A stretch of DNA of 64,000 bases from Xanthostigma xanthostigma (GCA_963575645.1 OY754467.1:992001-1056000); one strand, 5' to 3'; positions 22,700 through 35,589 are shown, numbered from the stretch's first letter. Translations and numbers: made by a program. Notes: generated by a model not told the origin, from the sequence alone.

Positions 22700-24470
22700 T
22701 GATTTCGTGTTTGTACCGTGAAAAGATTGAGAAGCACTGGTATAGCAATGTAACGGAAGAGCGGTGCCGCCTTTCGTTAAACACGTCAGAGCAGTGTATT
22801 TCGAGAATTATCTCTCGATATACGGATGCCAAACGGAACACGAACACTTAATTGACTGATAAGACCTGAAAATAAACGAGACGGAACGATCGGGTATCAT
22901 CCAAAAGTTCCAACCAATACGACGCGTACTTAAACTGTGGCACATTTTAATTGGTTCATGTTATTTGTCAGAGAACATTATTTTAGCGTTTTGGTTGAAG
23001 TTTTTAAGCTATCCAATTAAAAAAACAAACAGTATCTACACATTTTTACATCGTCAAAACGACATCTTTCGAAAAATTTAGAAGGAAAACGTCCCAAAAT
23101 CAAGAAAAGTCATAGAGGAAATAGGTGTCAGACTAGGCCTAATGAAGCCATATACAAAGTTTGGGGAGAGTATGTATCAATAAAATTTTTGCCGACGGGC
23201 ACTCTGACTATAAGGGATGTGCAAGAAAAATTTTATTTTATATATGGGTAATAAAATGTATCATATCAACAATCATTTCATTTAATTATTATATATTTAT
23301 TTGATAACCGTATAACAGCTTGGCAAACAGTTTTTTTTCTCTATACATTTACAATAATAAAATTTCATCTCGACTCTAGCCCGCAATAAAAACTAAGATT
23401 TTTTACGAGCAATGGATGACGTAACATTTTCACCATATTATTATAATAATACCAACACGATACGTGCAGTCACAAGGCAAAGTGGCACAAGTCAATAAAA
23501 CAGTGCCTATCAGATCAAATACGATTTATAAACATCGTCAATTTCTAGTTTTTCAAAAATTACGAACAAATAATTTGAACGTCCGTACAGCGCCCGAATC
23601 AAAAAAAAGTACGAAAGTTTTTTGTGTATGTGCGCTTTCTTTCTGTGGTCCTTTCTCACGAATACGCACGTGCGCTTTTATTTTGCGACGCTCTTTTTTT
23701 ATCCGATTGACCGTCTGTCCCGAAGAATCAGTTTTGAAAATCTTAATTTGGCATCGGTCCCGCTACTGGTCTTACGTCGGACATACGCCACTTTCCGACG
23801 CGGTCACAGAATTTATTTATTATAAAGAAAGGCCAGCGCAGAGCGCGCGTTAAAAATTCTCAAAGAAGTATTTAATCAAGCCGCACATTAATTTATTGAT
23901 TAACCATAAACATTTTTATATGGCGTGCCAAGCCGACGCGCTTTGGTCGCGATAAAATATTATGTAGGTCTTACACTGTACTTAAATAAAAAAAGTTACG
24001 TAATATACAGGATGGCACATAAAAAAACGGCGTGAGTGACGCGGTACTCACGAGAGCTCATGTGAAGCGGATTCATTAGGAAAAATTATCAACGTGTATT
24101 GTTATACCCTTAAAATTTAAATGATCGAATCAATAAAACATTTAGGAATTCTATAACCTAGCATTTTATTTTCAAAAGATCATTTTTAAACAGTACTTGC
24201 TGCGAGTCCGGCTTCGCTCGAGTCAAATTTTGTGCGGATACAATCTTTATAATGTTCGTGTGCCCGGGTCTACTCCCAGAATTATACAATAGTAAAAATA
24301 TTTTGTCTATTATTCGCGAAACTGACTTCAAGGATTTGTTGCGGAACCTTTTTTTCTCACTCTCCAAATGTGCACACGACAAAATTTTTCAAATTAGCTT
24401 GTTAAAAAAAGGTCACTCGTGTTAATATATCTTGAAAAAATATTAATTTTTTGCTTTACCCCCCCTCAGA
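22700..24470. other. No gene recognised
   Basis: No conserved exon was found. An open frame at 23464-23853 is not recognisable as any family. Confidence 0.4.
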
Positions 24471-24475
24471 AAAAA

Positions 24476-25330
24476 AATTGGTTGTCTGTAAAGTCGGTTT
24501 ACGGACGATAGTTTTACGTGATAACGTATTCCGCTCGAATATCATATTTAATAATAGGTACATAACCTAAATTTTAGTAGCTGTCAAACTATATTTTTAC
24601 CGACTAATAATTTGATCAATCAAAGCAAAATGCATATTTTTAAGCAAAGAATGTATATATATTATATATTTGTTAACAAACCGTATAATTTATCTGCTGT
24701 TATGAAATGCAGATATCTCCCAAGATTTGTTTTTGATACAAAATGTAGCTGCGTTTGTGTACAAACTATCAATTGATCAATACATTTCCATTCGTTGTGA
24801 ATAATATCATATTTTATCCATAATGACGGCGATCAGTTATTTTTAACAAAATAAAATGACATTTATTAATTATTATTAGCGCCATATTGCCATTATTGTG
24901 CGTTCAGTTATACTTTGGCTTGGATGAATCGGTAATAATTATATGACACAAAAAATATCCGTGCAAAAACGAACAAACAACGATGTATTATCTGAAAAAT
25001 TGCTTTAAAAATTCGATAATTTATAACATTTCTATTAGATATCTTGATTTTAAGTCTTAATTTCCACGGTTGATAAAACAAAGGCCATCTGTCAGATGTA
25101 GCTTTCGCTGGAACAGCCGAAAAAAATGTTGAACGCACACTACTCTCGGACGTCACGCGAGAAGAGTGAGAAATGCGTACAAGCCGACGCTTGAGTCGAT
25201 CGTGCTTCTCTATCGCTTATACTGCGCTCTCGCTTGCACGCACAGGGTCAGGCGGAACGTTACACCACGTTACACTTTTTCGTGCGTGCAGCTGGTTTCA
25301 TCAATTTATAAGACGTTATCACGCCAAAAA
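24476..25330 (+). mobile_element. Element family C, copy 1
   Basis: Left end 'AAAATTGGTTGTCTG' with 'AGTCGGTTTACGGACGATAG', right end 'CATCAATTTATAAGACGTTA' followed by 'TCACGCC'. Subterminal 'ACGTGATAACG' occurs inverted near the two ends. The internal sequence is longer than in the 200-bp copy at 38684-38880, which shares its subfamily-specific 'CTCGAATATCATATTTAATA'. Confidence 0.6.
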
Positions 25331-25959
25331 AATCTACGCCATTGACTGAGTTAACCTGAAAGTCGGGGATCAAGATCGACTCTCGCCCAAATCACGTTGG
25401 ACACTCCTTGTAGAGGTACAGCCCGAAAAAAAAGTAGACCAGTGACATAAATCTGTCTTACCTCACCTTCGAGATATATCTGAGCTATACCTTTGTGCTC
25501 TATATTTTCCCAAGCCAGGCCAGGGCTGCCAACTTAACAGATCGACTCAACTCCCAAAATAAAACGATACGATATACCGTTTACTCCACATGCGCTATTT
25601 AAGTATACTTGTACTTATAGCACGCTATAATACTCAAGCGACTCGTTGCTTCGATTAACACCATTCGGGTATTGCCGGGACTTACATACAAACTTTCATT
25701 CAAACGTATTTTTATATCCAACCGAATAATGCTTTAGTTAAGTTTAAATCTAAAAGTTTTGACTTAATCATTTTAACAGTTTTTTAAGCTTTACGTGTTA
25801 ACTCAAAAAAAATTTTTTTTTTACGTAAATTATTTGATGTTGACTCAAGCGAAATTGATTTCACTTGAGTGTAAATCAGTCAAGCGCGTAAGGAGCATGA
25901 CGTCAGAATCTTATTTTTTACAGTGTACGTACGAACACACAAAGAATTTTACACAATCT

Positions 25960-26785
25960 ATATCTATAAAAATCAATGCCACTTTTCGTTGTAATTTTAT
26001 AACTCAAGAACGGGCTCACCTATCCAAACGAAATGTTTAGGCTTTGTTCGGACTATTTAGTAGATGGTTTATGTGAAGTTAGCACAAAATCGGTCGAGCG
26101 GTTCTTCATTTATCACATTTTTTGTAACAAATGAATTCAATAAATGGCGGATCATTTTGTTAATGGGGATTTTGCTGTCAAATTGAAACCTTTTTCAGTG
26201 TTGACAGTACAAGCATGTTGTTATGTCATTCATGCGGTCATTTCATTTTGGACGTGCTTCGATTAAAGGAAATTGTCAGCGATAATTATTGCTTTGTGTT
26301 TATATTTTTAAACATATTGTTGAGTGCATTCATACAAACGGTGAGTCTTGAATTGTTCAAATGTACTATGCATATGTGTGCGTGTACTTTTCTCAGTTTT
26401 TTAGCGAACCGTCGTTGTTTCATATCGTTTACAGGCTTTTTTTGAATTAAATTGTCAAACGCATTTACATAAACGGTAAGTTTTGAACTGTTGAAGTGAA
26501 TTACATGTATGTATGTGTGTTTCTTTATTTGAAAAAACATATTGTGTGCATACGGGTGTTTTATTCTTTTGTAACAGATGGAAGCACGTCGATTTAAAAA
26601 TGAATTATTTAATGACATTTTTATATATATTGACGTATGCAGTCATATATATTACATGTATATTTTAAAATAGCTAGCAATTAATAAAATATTTTTTTGT
26701 TTGAATAAATGAATTTGATGTTCCAATTAATTTTTTTTATTATTTCACTTTATACGTAGCGAGGCACGTACCGGGCCGCTAGTAG
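25960..26785 (+). repeat. Composite dispersed repeat, possibly Helitron-like
   Basis: Begins near 'AAAAATCAATGCCACTTTTC' and 'AACTCAAGAACGGGCTCACC' and ends 'CCGGGCCGCTAG', a CTAG end. Between 26325 and 26530 there is an imperfect direct duplication around 'ACAAACGGTGAGTC'. The class is not certain. Confidence 0.4.
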
Positions 26786-27280
26786 TATATAAATATAGAT
26801 TATAGACTGTGAGGTCATTAGTGGCTGTTTTGAGAAAATTCCGAAAATGACCGAGCGATCCGCTTCGGTAGTCTGCTCGGCAGCCCTGACAGTCTGCGCC
26901 CGTCACATATACATAAATTATGTTTGACACCGGCGATGCTGTAATTGGTGCGAGTTCCGCATGACGTCAGGACGTCGTGTGTCCATCCGCCGCACGCATT
27001 CGACCGACGGTGGTCGACGCCTGTCTGGTGTGAGATGGCATGCATAAATAAACACGCGTTGTACGGATGCGACGCGTGACGTCATTATCCGCGCCGCAGC
27101 CCTCGACACCGTGTCTCAAAAAACCCGTCTTCTCTCGCCCAAAAAAACAATTAAATATGCAACACGTTCGCACGTGCTCGGCGTCTTTCGCATTTTCTCG
27201 ATTACACTTCCTTTTTTTTATTGCTGGAAATTGTTTTAACTTAATTTAGTGCCATTCTTTACTTAGAGAGATGGAATGGT

Positions 27281-27424
27281 AAAATAATAATAATAATAAT
27301 GCGTTTAACGTCCGTTTCTCGACTTTACTATTTTTCATCTATCACACTTCCCGTTATGTTCTACATTTTTAAACTTCCATTTAATTAATAGCAATGGGCG
27401 AAAGAAGGAATTTCAGGAAATTAA
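27281..27424 (-). mobile_element. tRNA-derived SINE (family B), short copy
   Basis: An (AAT)n tail complement followed by 'GCGTTTAACGTCCGTTTCTC' and 'TTAATTAATAGCAATGGGCG', matching the 3' third of 18879-19311. Confidence 0.7.
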
Positions 27425-27949
27425 GGATCATGAAACATCATGAAAATTGATTTTATATTTTACCGGACATAGTTTTCGAAAATCAAAAGCACAAAAGCCC
27501 TCGACGTGCGAATCCAACTCGCTCTTGTCCGGGCATTTTTCTGTACTAAAACAAATGCCATTCAAAATATCCGAAACAAATGAACTGTTTTGTAAATTTA
27601 AATTACTGTCTCCATCTGTGAGTATCGATATTCAACTGTTCTCGGCTGCCGCGCATGTCGAAAAAGGTGAGCGTCGCCGTTGTAGTAACGACGCGACGCA
27701 GTTATCTGGCGTCGCGACGTCGCAACAGACACCGCCGTGCTGCTACCTGGCCGGCAATAACATGAACTACGACACGCAACGACAGTTCGCAACGGCGCTC
27801 AGCTACGTTCCCCACGCCGCAAGATGGACTCCGCACATAAAAAAAAAATGTAATTCAGGACAGCTTAGAGAGACGACGTTTCGAGCGCGATTTTCGAAAC
27901 GTAGAGTTCCAATTTTACCATAGCAACCCAGAAGTGGGGAATGGTACTA

Positions 27950-28187
27950 CTATTCAAATCTTTGATTAATGTCTGAATATTAATTTTTTCATTATTTCGA
28001 TATCAATAACTTTGAACGAATTTTATAAAAAAAACTAATTAGAAACTAAATATTAATTATTTTTTATATTTTTTAGATCAGTTCTGAAGAAAGTCCAAAT
28101 CCGGATCGAAACGTTAATGTATTAATTATATATTTTTTTGTTAATATATTGTTTGAAAAATTGGTCGATAATTTTATTTATTGAATA
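27950..28187 (+). repeat. Hairpin-motif element H3 (inserted in D copy 2)
   Basis: Plus-strand hairpin motif: CTGAAGA at 28084 and GAAAC at 28108. The stem is partly degraded (GTCC opposite GGAT). It ends 'AAATTGGTCGATAATTTTAT'. Confidence 0.6.
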
Positions 28188-28490
28188 CTATAGTTTAGGT
28201 CAAAAATCACTTTTCAAAATTTTGCAATATCTTCTCGTTTTGAGGTCTCCCGAACCCAAAAAACATATTTTTGGAAAAACTCTGTGCGCCTGTTAGTCTG
28301 TGAGCACGATGCAGGTCAAACGGATGAACGGATTGAAACCAAATTTTGGGAGGATGTTTGATAAGCAATTATGAAGAGCCCTATTGTTTTTGGAGAAAAT
28401 CGGCGCATGCGCAGAAGATATATATGCTATAACGGTGTTTTTTATATTATAATGGTTTACTTTTCATAACGGCTTATTATTCTATTTATT

Positions 28491-28663
28491 TTGTTAAAAA
28501 AATTTTTTGACGTGATAACGTCTTATAAATTGATGAAACACCAACTGCACGCACGAAAAAGTGTAACGTTCCGCCTGACCCTGTGCGTGCAAGCGAGAGC
28601 GCAGTATGCTTCGGCCCAAACTATCGTCCGTAAACCGACTTTACAGGCAACCAATTTTTTTTT
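28491..28663 (-). mobile_element. Element family C, short inverted copy
   Basis: Starts 'TTTTTTGACGTGATAACGTC' and ends 'TACAGGCAACCAATTTTT', inserted in a poly-T stretch of element D. At about 170 bp it is an internal-deletion form. Confidence 0.75.
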
Positions 28664-28996
28664 AAACTTCATAGTTTCGGAAATATTTTGAAAATAAAAA
28701 AATCAGCCGCTCTTTTGTTCTGTAGATCTGTCAGAAATAAACTAGTTGAGCATGCTTTGTTTAATTTTTACATGACGTGGAACATATTATGTAGCATGGC
28801 AACGAATAGCAAATATCATATTGAATACTAGCCATTACCCGCGTCACGTAACGCAATATCAGAAATTTTATTTTCTTTATTATACCATATCAACCGTCAG
28901 CATTTTGAACTTGCAATGGTTCCGTCGCCCAATTGGCTGGAATTTTTTAAATATCTCGGCTATTTTGATAGCACAATATGATTAAGATAAATTTTT

Positions 28997-29150
28997 CAAT
29001 AAATAAAATTATCGACCAATTTTTCAGACAATATATATTAACAAAAAAAAAAAAAAATAATACATTAACGTTTCGATCCGGATTTGACCTTCTTCAGAAC
29101 TGATCTAAAAAATATAAAAAATAATTAATAATTAATATTTCAAATTTATA
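28997..29150 (-). repeat. Hairpin-motif element H4
   Basis: Contains 'AATAAAATTATCGACCAAT' and, on the minus strand at 29070-29097, CTGAAGAA followed by a stem with one base lost and GAAAC. Confidence 0.6.
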
Positions 29151-29694
29151 TTTTTGTATGGGGCTTGCCCTGTTGAAACAACAATAAACAATAAGCAATT
29201 AATTCTAATTCGCTTTGGATTAAGTTAAATTGTCTTACGGAAGATTTTTACCGGACACCCTCCACATTAAATTACAAAGCGTGTATAGTTTCTAGCTTAT
29301 ATAAGTGTATTCGAGACTGTATCAGTTGTTTTTTTTTTTATTTACCTTTACGCAAAATTCAATTTAAACTTTTGCACAGCGCAGTCGAGTTTTATCTTTG
29401 TACTTCGGCAACGTATATTTTAAAATGAACAAAGACTCCAACCGTTTAATATAAAATCGATAAAGTCGACGACGGAATTAATATCGAAACGCATATTTTT
29501 AAAACCTCAACGTTCCTTTCATCATGTAAGTCTATAACAGATCAGTGGTCCTTCAAATGTTTTTAATTAGTGTCCTCATAAAAAAAAACATCAACTTGAA
29601 GTTTGTGAGCGCGCGACAAAAATAGTTGATATCCAGTTTCGAGACTGCAGTAAGAATAAAATTTAAAAAATCATTGTTTTATAAAGCACTATAG

Positions 29695-29937
29695 CGGCCC
29701 GACCCGGCTTCGTCCGAATTTGTAGATTGCCCGGCGTTTTTTCGTCGACTTACGTTGCAAAATTGGTCTCCACGAAAAGCGCTTTTATTTTAACGCGATA
29801 ATATATAGCCTATGTCCATCCTGAAGGTCCATTCTAAATATTGGTGAAAAAAAATTTGAAATCGGATGAGTAGTTTCGGAGATTACCTCCTACATACAAA
29901 CTAACAAACTTTACCTCTTTATAATATTAGATTTCAA
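29695..29937 (+). repeat. LINE/SINE-like dispersed repeat
   Basis: Starts 'CGGCCCGACCCGGCTTCG', contains 'GATAATATATAGCCTATG' and 'GATGAGTAGTTTCGGAGATT', and ends 'CTCTTTATAATATTAG'. This architecture is widespread in arthropods and is related in layout, not sequence, to family A. Confidence 0.6.
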
Positions 29938-29962
29938 TCTACAATTTTTATTCAACAAGAAA

Positions 29963-30055
29963 CATGGAACTACCTTGCTTCAAGTCAAAAAAACATGGCA
30001 AAAGATAAGACAAGATTCAAAATTTTCGTAGACGCACTTAGGAGTTAGAGGAACT
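29963..30055 (+). pseudogene. Non-LTR reverse transcriptase C-terminal remnant
   Basis: One frame reads MAKDKTRFKIFVDALRS and a stop, resembling the 'W..VK.MAKDR..F..FV.ALCS' end of non-LTR polymerase proteins. It aligns with the inverse of 34735-34868, including the following 'AGGAACTTATTATAATATT'. Frameshifts upstream make it dead. Family assignment is from memory of such C-termini. Confidence 0.5.
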
Positions 30056-30690
30056 TATTATAATATTATTCTTACTACACTCTCGGAACTTGAAATCAGC
30101 CACTTTTGTAGCACTGACGAACTTCAAGTTGATATTGTGAATGTTTTTTCGACGATTTAAATTAAAAATTTCAAACTGTTAACATTGTGATTTAATCTGA
30201 TTCGAGCAGTCCAGTCAATAGCAGGATTGCGACACCATCAATGCAAAACATGAACAAACAATCGACGTGCGACTATAGATGTTCGTTTGTTTGTCGGATT
30301 ATTATTATATATTAAATAAGAATTCGGCGAGCGCATATTATATACCTTTTACAAAATTTGCCATACTGTCGGCTAAAACAACTCCCGATAAAAAACGGCT
30401 CCGTGCGCCACTGCAATCGCACGAGTGACGGTTTGAATTTAAAGCCACTTAATGCGATGATTCAGAAAGTCTATTTCGAAAATAGACAATTTTAAGTTTT
30501 TGCCAACAGGACAAAAGCGATAGCCGCACCTGCTATTTGATTGTAGTTAATTTAGAATAATAAAAATCAACTGTCTATAGGCCGATTCGAAAATAACGAA
30601 CAAGGAGAAAGAGAGAGATTGTAGATTATAGACGCTAAACAGTTGAGATCATAAGCTCTGTTAAAAAATTCCTGAACGATAAGTTGAGTA

Positions 30691-31457
30691 CGAACACTCA
30701 AGTCTGGCATTTCGTACCCGGGACAACCTCCGTCTGGCAAAGGGTTGAATATGTCAAAATTCGTAGCTCCCTCAAAACATTTCATCAAAGCTGATTTTTT
30801 CAAATCTAGTACAGGCATGAAACTAAAGAATTGTTGCTACTGTCAGATTTGAAAAAATCAGCCTTGATGAAATATTTTGAGGGAGCTACGAATTTTGACA
30901 TATTGTTCAACCATTTGCCAGACGGAGGTTGTCCCGGGTACGAAATGCCAGACTTGAGTGGTCCCATCGGAATTAAGTCAGGATCTGATGATGGAATCCG
31001 GAGTAATCGAGGGAAACTCTCAAATTTCAAAGGCACGCATACTTGGCCTACCCATTGCAATACTTTATCTAACACTAAAAAGAGAAAAATAAAAAATTTT
31101 TAACAAAAAAATTGAATCGACTTCAAAATATGCACTAAAAAGTAAAAAAATAATAATTATTGTTATTTTTGGAGTCGGCGTCAGCCAAAATGAAATCTAT
31201 TCCGAGAACTAGAGACATGTAAGATTTAAATTGCTACTTTCGAATTCCGATGTGACACCGACTCCAAAAATAACAATAATTATTATTTTTTTACTTTTTA
31301 GTGCATATTTTGAAGTCGGTTCAATTTTTTTGTTAAAAATATTTTATTTTTCTCTTTTTAGTGTTAGATAAAGTATTGCAATGGGTAGGCCAAGAATGCG
31401 TGCGTTTCCCTCGATTTCTCCGGATTCCACCATCAGATCCTGACTTGGTTCCGATGG
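30691..31457. repeat. Double palindrome (two adjacent inverted repeats)
   Basis: Arm pair 1 is 30691-30806 with 30845-30958, built on 'GTACCCGGGACAACCTCCGT'. Arm pair 2 is 30957-31175 with 31255-31457, with 'TTTTTGGAGTCGGCGTCAG' beside its centre. 'GAAGTCGGTT' blocks occur at about 31311 and again at 31586, outside the arms. No target duplications were found. Confidence 0.7.
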
Positions 31458-31609
31458 GACCACCTCGGAAGTGCACTCTTTCGAATAAAAAAAGAATTTT
31501 GAAAATCGGTCCAGAATTGACGGAGAAATCGGTGAACATACATAAAAAAAAATATACAGTCGAACATAAAACCTCCTCCTCTTTTGAAGTCGGTTAATAA
31601 AATATAATA

Positions 31610-32280
31610 AGTGACACCTCCAGTTTGACATCTTTGACCGGGTCCACCCACGCAATGCCCTCGGTCTCAGCTGCCAGACTGCGTTTTTACGTTCATTGTA
31701 GAAAAACTCGGGTTTGAAAAATCGTCACTGGCTTCCTAATTATTATGCAATGCAAGTATCCACATAAAATGAACAATATCATGTTACTATAAAATAATTT
31801 GAAATGAAGCCAAAAATCAATTTGCGCGACTATATATTTCTTTTTTACGACTTTTGTTATACGAAATGCGAATAGACGATTATTATATTTTTATCAAGTA
31901 GATCGACTATATATAACTGGCGTTAAAACTGTTGAGGACTGCTGGCCTGTTTTGTTTTTAGCAAAACTGAAAAATGCGCAAATCTATAATAAATATTTTA
32001 AACAAAAGGCATGTCACGCAATGAAATAAATAATCATATTAATGGAGAAAGAATAAAAACGCCCTTTCATAATTACGGAATTATTTAAACGCGGAAACAA
32101 ATGACAGCCAAACAAAACAAAAGCTTTGCCAACGATTCTGCATTGTTTTTACAATTTCAATGCTCACTCTAAAAAGTTCTTTACAACGTAACAAGTGTAG
32201 GTTCATTATTACAATTTATGATGTATATAAATTATTATCTATACGGACGTCTCCCGCCCCTCAAAAATTCTTGCTAGTAT
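31610..32280. other. No gene recognised
   Basis: AT-rich sequence, no supported exon or bounded element. Confidence 0.45.
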
Positions 32281-32282
32281 GA

Positions 32283-32540
32283 CTTGATGAAAAAAAAATA
32301 CAGCTGTTATTTTGTTTTGTAGATCTGTCAAAAATAAACTAGTTAAGTATGCTTTGATTAATTTTTACATGGAACATATTATGTAGGTAACCATGGCAAC
32401 GAATAGCAAATATATCGAATACTAGCCATTACACGCGTCACCTCACGCGATATCAGATATTTTAATTTCTTATTATACTATATCAAACGTCAATATTTTT
32501 GAAGTTGGAATGGTCCCGTCGCCCAATTGGTTAGAATTTG
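32283..32540 (+). repeat. Dispersed element family D, 3' part
   Basis: 'TTTGTAGATCTGTC', 'ACATATTATGTAGGTAACC' and 'AATGGTCCCGTCGCCCAATT' match the end of D copy 1. Confidence 0.65.
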
Positions 32541-33116
32541 TATGTCATCTGCCAGTTTGCATTGCAGTGTACTGGTAACTAAAGTTTCAGAAACCGAACA
32601 TAAATCACGCAGTACAAACTCTAATCCGCCACTTCCCACTGAAACTGGCCCGAAGGAATGTAATTCCGCACAGGTAAGCAAGTCTACGGGCACGATTTGT
32701 CTGATTTATGTTAATTATTCATACAGGCGGAATTAAGGTTTGCTTGTTTAATTAAAACTACCGAGTTATATGCACATACAGGGTCGGGCTACCATTTTTT
32801 TTTTATTACTTCTCGGCACGTTCCGGTTTGTTCCATATCTGAACAACTTATTATAGGGATGGATTTTTCATGGTACCTAACTTCTATATTCCTTCTTTTA
32901 GTCTGAACTACCATTCAGAGTGTTGAAATATAGTTTAAAACCTTCCCGGAAAAATGCTAGCTACTATAAATAGAAATTAAATCAAATCGATTCAGCGGTT
33001 CTCAAGATATAAGCATCGGCATAACATTGAAACTTCCTTTTTATTATGATCTCCTGATACCTACCATTATTTCTACATAGAGAAAATTTTCTAAAAAATA
33101 ATATTCTCCTTGATGT

Positions 33117-34170
33117 TCTCCTGATACTTAATTTTACATTAAGAAAACTTTTCATTAAATTTCCCATAGAATACATGTTCTCCTGATAATGTAGTACATA
33201 TTAAATTCCGAAAACCTTACTGACTATAGCTACTGTGCGATCGGCGAAAGAAGACCGGTGGGGAAAGGGCAAGAAGTCGCTGATGTGTTCCCAAATTATC
33301 GAAATTCATAGGCGGCGCATAGCAAGGCATGCAAACCATGTATAGCTTTAAATTTTAAGGCATTATTTTGAGCCTCTAACTCGCACATTTTAATTACATT
33401 TGCTATGACCTCCCTAGCGCCACTTCTAACTGTTTTTCCCTTTTTACTTTCCATTTTGATGATATTCAGACAACACCTCTCAACTTAGTCCGTGGCCGCA
33501 CGCCTATGTACTGTCTGGTGTATGATTTTTTTGTACTGTTAGCAAGTGTCGCTGTATAGTCGTACGGCTATAGGAATGGTACAATTATCGCGATAACACA
33601 ATTGTTATACGTTTGATCGACTGGACTCCCTTATTGCATAGAAGCGGTTCCAGGATCATTACCTTTTACTAATATAAAATACATGTGCGCTCTTCTGCAA
33701 TAAGGTCATAGGACTACATTCCATAGACCGGTCTTCTTTTAAAAATCCAACAGTACTTCCCTTTAATAATCTCTTTCATGTTCTCCTGATACTTAATTTT
33801 ACATTCAGAAAACTTTTCATTAAATTTCCCATAGAATACATGTTCTCCTGATAGTGCAGTACATATTAAATTCCGGAAACCTTACTGACTATAGCTACTT
33901 CGCTTTAATTAATCTCTTTCATGTTGTCCTGATACTTAATTTTACATTCAGAAAACTTTTCATCAAATTTCCCATAGTACATGTTCTCCTGATATGCAAG
34001 TACATATTAAATTCCGAAAACCTTACTGACTATAGCTACTTCTCTTTAATAATCTCTTTCATGTTCTCCTGATACTTAATTTTACATTCAGAAAACTTTT
34101 TATCAAATTTCCCATAGAATACATTCTCCTGATAATGTAGTACATATTAAATTCAGAAACCTCATTCTCT
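33117..34170 (+). repeat. Tandem array of about 140-bp units, split by a transposon
   Basis: Units starting near 33117, 33783, 33925 and 34066 share 'CTCCTGATACTTAATTTTAC', 'AATTTCCCATAGAATACATG' and 'CTTACTGACTATAGCTACT'. Spacing is 140-142 bp once the 521-bp insertion at 33233-33753 is removed. Confidence 0.8.
33233..33753. mobile_element. Tc1/mariner-like non-autonomous element (TA duplication)
   Basis: The left end CTGTGCGATCGGCG and the following AAAGAAGACCGGT are mirrored at the right by ACCGGTCTTCTTTT and a terminal CAACAG. TA flanks both ends (33231-33232 and 33754-33755), and the tandem repeat it interrupts continues in phase. No transposase. Confidence 0.75.
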
Positions 34171-34549
34171 TTAATTTTACCCTGATTACATGTTTCCCTA
34201 ATACTTTTCATTTATATTTCTCTGAATATCAGGACTACAGAAACACGCAGAATAAAATTTCAACGTCGTCAATCCCTAGTCAAAACATATCACGCGTGTG
34301 TATGTGTGGCCAAAAGAGAGCAGGTGCACGGGTCGCGGCGATATCGCGACGTACCTTGCTCTATTTGTCGCCATTGTCGACGTCGTCGAGCGTCTGGCAG
34401 CCGAACGAAACGAATTATCTACAATGGGAATCGCACAACCGAAGATTACATAACGTCGAGAAAAGCACGTTGCCTGCCCGGCGACGAATTTAACGATATA
34501 CCGAAAGAACACTACTACTCCAAAGCTTATACACTAGTCACCTGTAGAG

Positions 34550-35025
34550 CAGTGGTGTCAAAAAAGCGGCCCGCTGGCTGCATCCAGCCCTCAAGCCATC
34601 TCAGTATGACCCGCGACCAAAATCTATCCAGTGAGGATTTTATAGACACCTGACATCAATGAGTTTATCAAAAACAAGAGACCTCAGGTGACTGGATCTT
34701 CAAGCTCAAGATAATTTACTCTTTTTATTATAATGATATTAAATTCCTTTAACTCCTAAGTGGAGCATAGGGCCTCTACGAAATTTTTAAATCTAGACCT
34801 ATCTTTTGCCATATGTTTGACTTGAAGCCAGGTAGTTCCTTGTTCCATAACTTCTTCACGAACAGTTCTTCTCCAGGATATTTTTATTACCTACTTTTAT
34901 ATGAAAATTGATTTAAACAAAATAAATAAAGATTTTAATTAAGTATGTGATTTTTAGAGACTGGCCCGCTAAGACACCCTGAATTTTACAAATGGCCCTT
35001 TAGAAAAATCAGTCTGACACCCCTG
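34550..35025. mobile_element. hAT-like element with nested LINE remnant
   Basis: The left end CAGTGGTGTCA and right end TGACACCCCTG are the familiar hAT-type termini. CTGTAGAG and GTCTAGAG flank the element (6 of 8 matching). The interior contains a non-LTR 3' fragment at 34735-34868. Confidence 0.7.
34735..34868 (-). pseudogene. Non-LTR reverse transcriptase C-terminal remnant (nested in hAT)
   Basis: The minus strand reads WLQVKHMAKDRSRFK, then NFVEALCST and a stop. This matches the C-terminal pattern of non-LTR polymerases. The 3' sequence 'GGAGTTAAAGGAATTTAATA' is shared with 29963-30055. Confidence 0.55.
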
Positions 35026-35589
35026 GTCTAGAGCTCGCTGTCCCCTACGAAGTATTAGAGCGTAGGTACGGGATAAAATCGTGTTTCCTTAGAACGTAAA
35101 TACAGCTATTATATGTACGAGTTGTGACAAACGAGGGTTAGCGAGTTTTAACAGTCAAACGAGTCACAACAGCATCACGTTCGAGATACATACCTACTAC
35201 AATTTTTGCATGTGCCTCCTATAAAATACCTGATTTTCACATCATAATACGTACATCTTTAATATTTTTTACAGCTGTATATGTAGCCATTTGCAATCTA
35301 TCTGGGTTGTTTACGAATATTTAGTGAAAAATAAAATAGAGAGCCCATTGTCATGGACAACGGCTATTTTTAACACGTCTCTCGGGGGTTAATATTCGAA
35401 CGTAGCCTCCTGCAGAATAGTGGAAGCGGTAATAAAACTGCCTGCAGGACCTGGGGGAAAACCCTATGCAAAGAAAACAGCAGAAAAAAAAGTACAAAAC
35501 GGACAAGTGGACATATGACAATAAACGATTAATATAATTTACCGACCGCGCGCGACGTTTTTGAATTTTATAATAATAATAATAATAAT

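Larger units (their letters stand above)
27918..28970 (+). repeat. Dispersed element family D, copy 2, with two nested insertions
   Basis: The D sequence is interrupted at 27950-28187 by a hairpin-motif element and at about 28491-28663 by an inverted family C element. The D sequence resumes on both sides: 'TAGTTTAGGTCAAAAATCAC' after the first and 'CTTCATAGTTTCGG' after the second. Confidence 0.7.

Noticed and set aside
26286..26618. 110-codon open frame with internal similarity on the minus strand
   Set aside because: The internal similarity is a DNA-level duplication within a dispersed repeat; no known protein pattern is present.
27447..27923. 158-codon open frame, the longest outside the satellite and the genes
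   Set aside because: The translation matches no family I know, has no domain-like pattern and runs up to the border of element D. A GC-rich patch explains the lack of stops.
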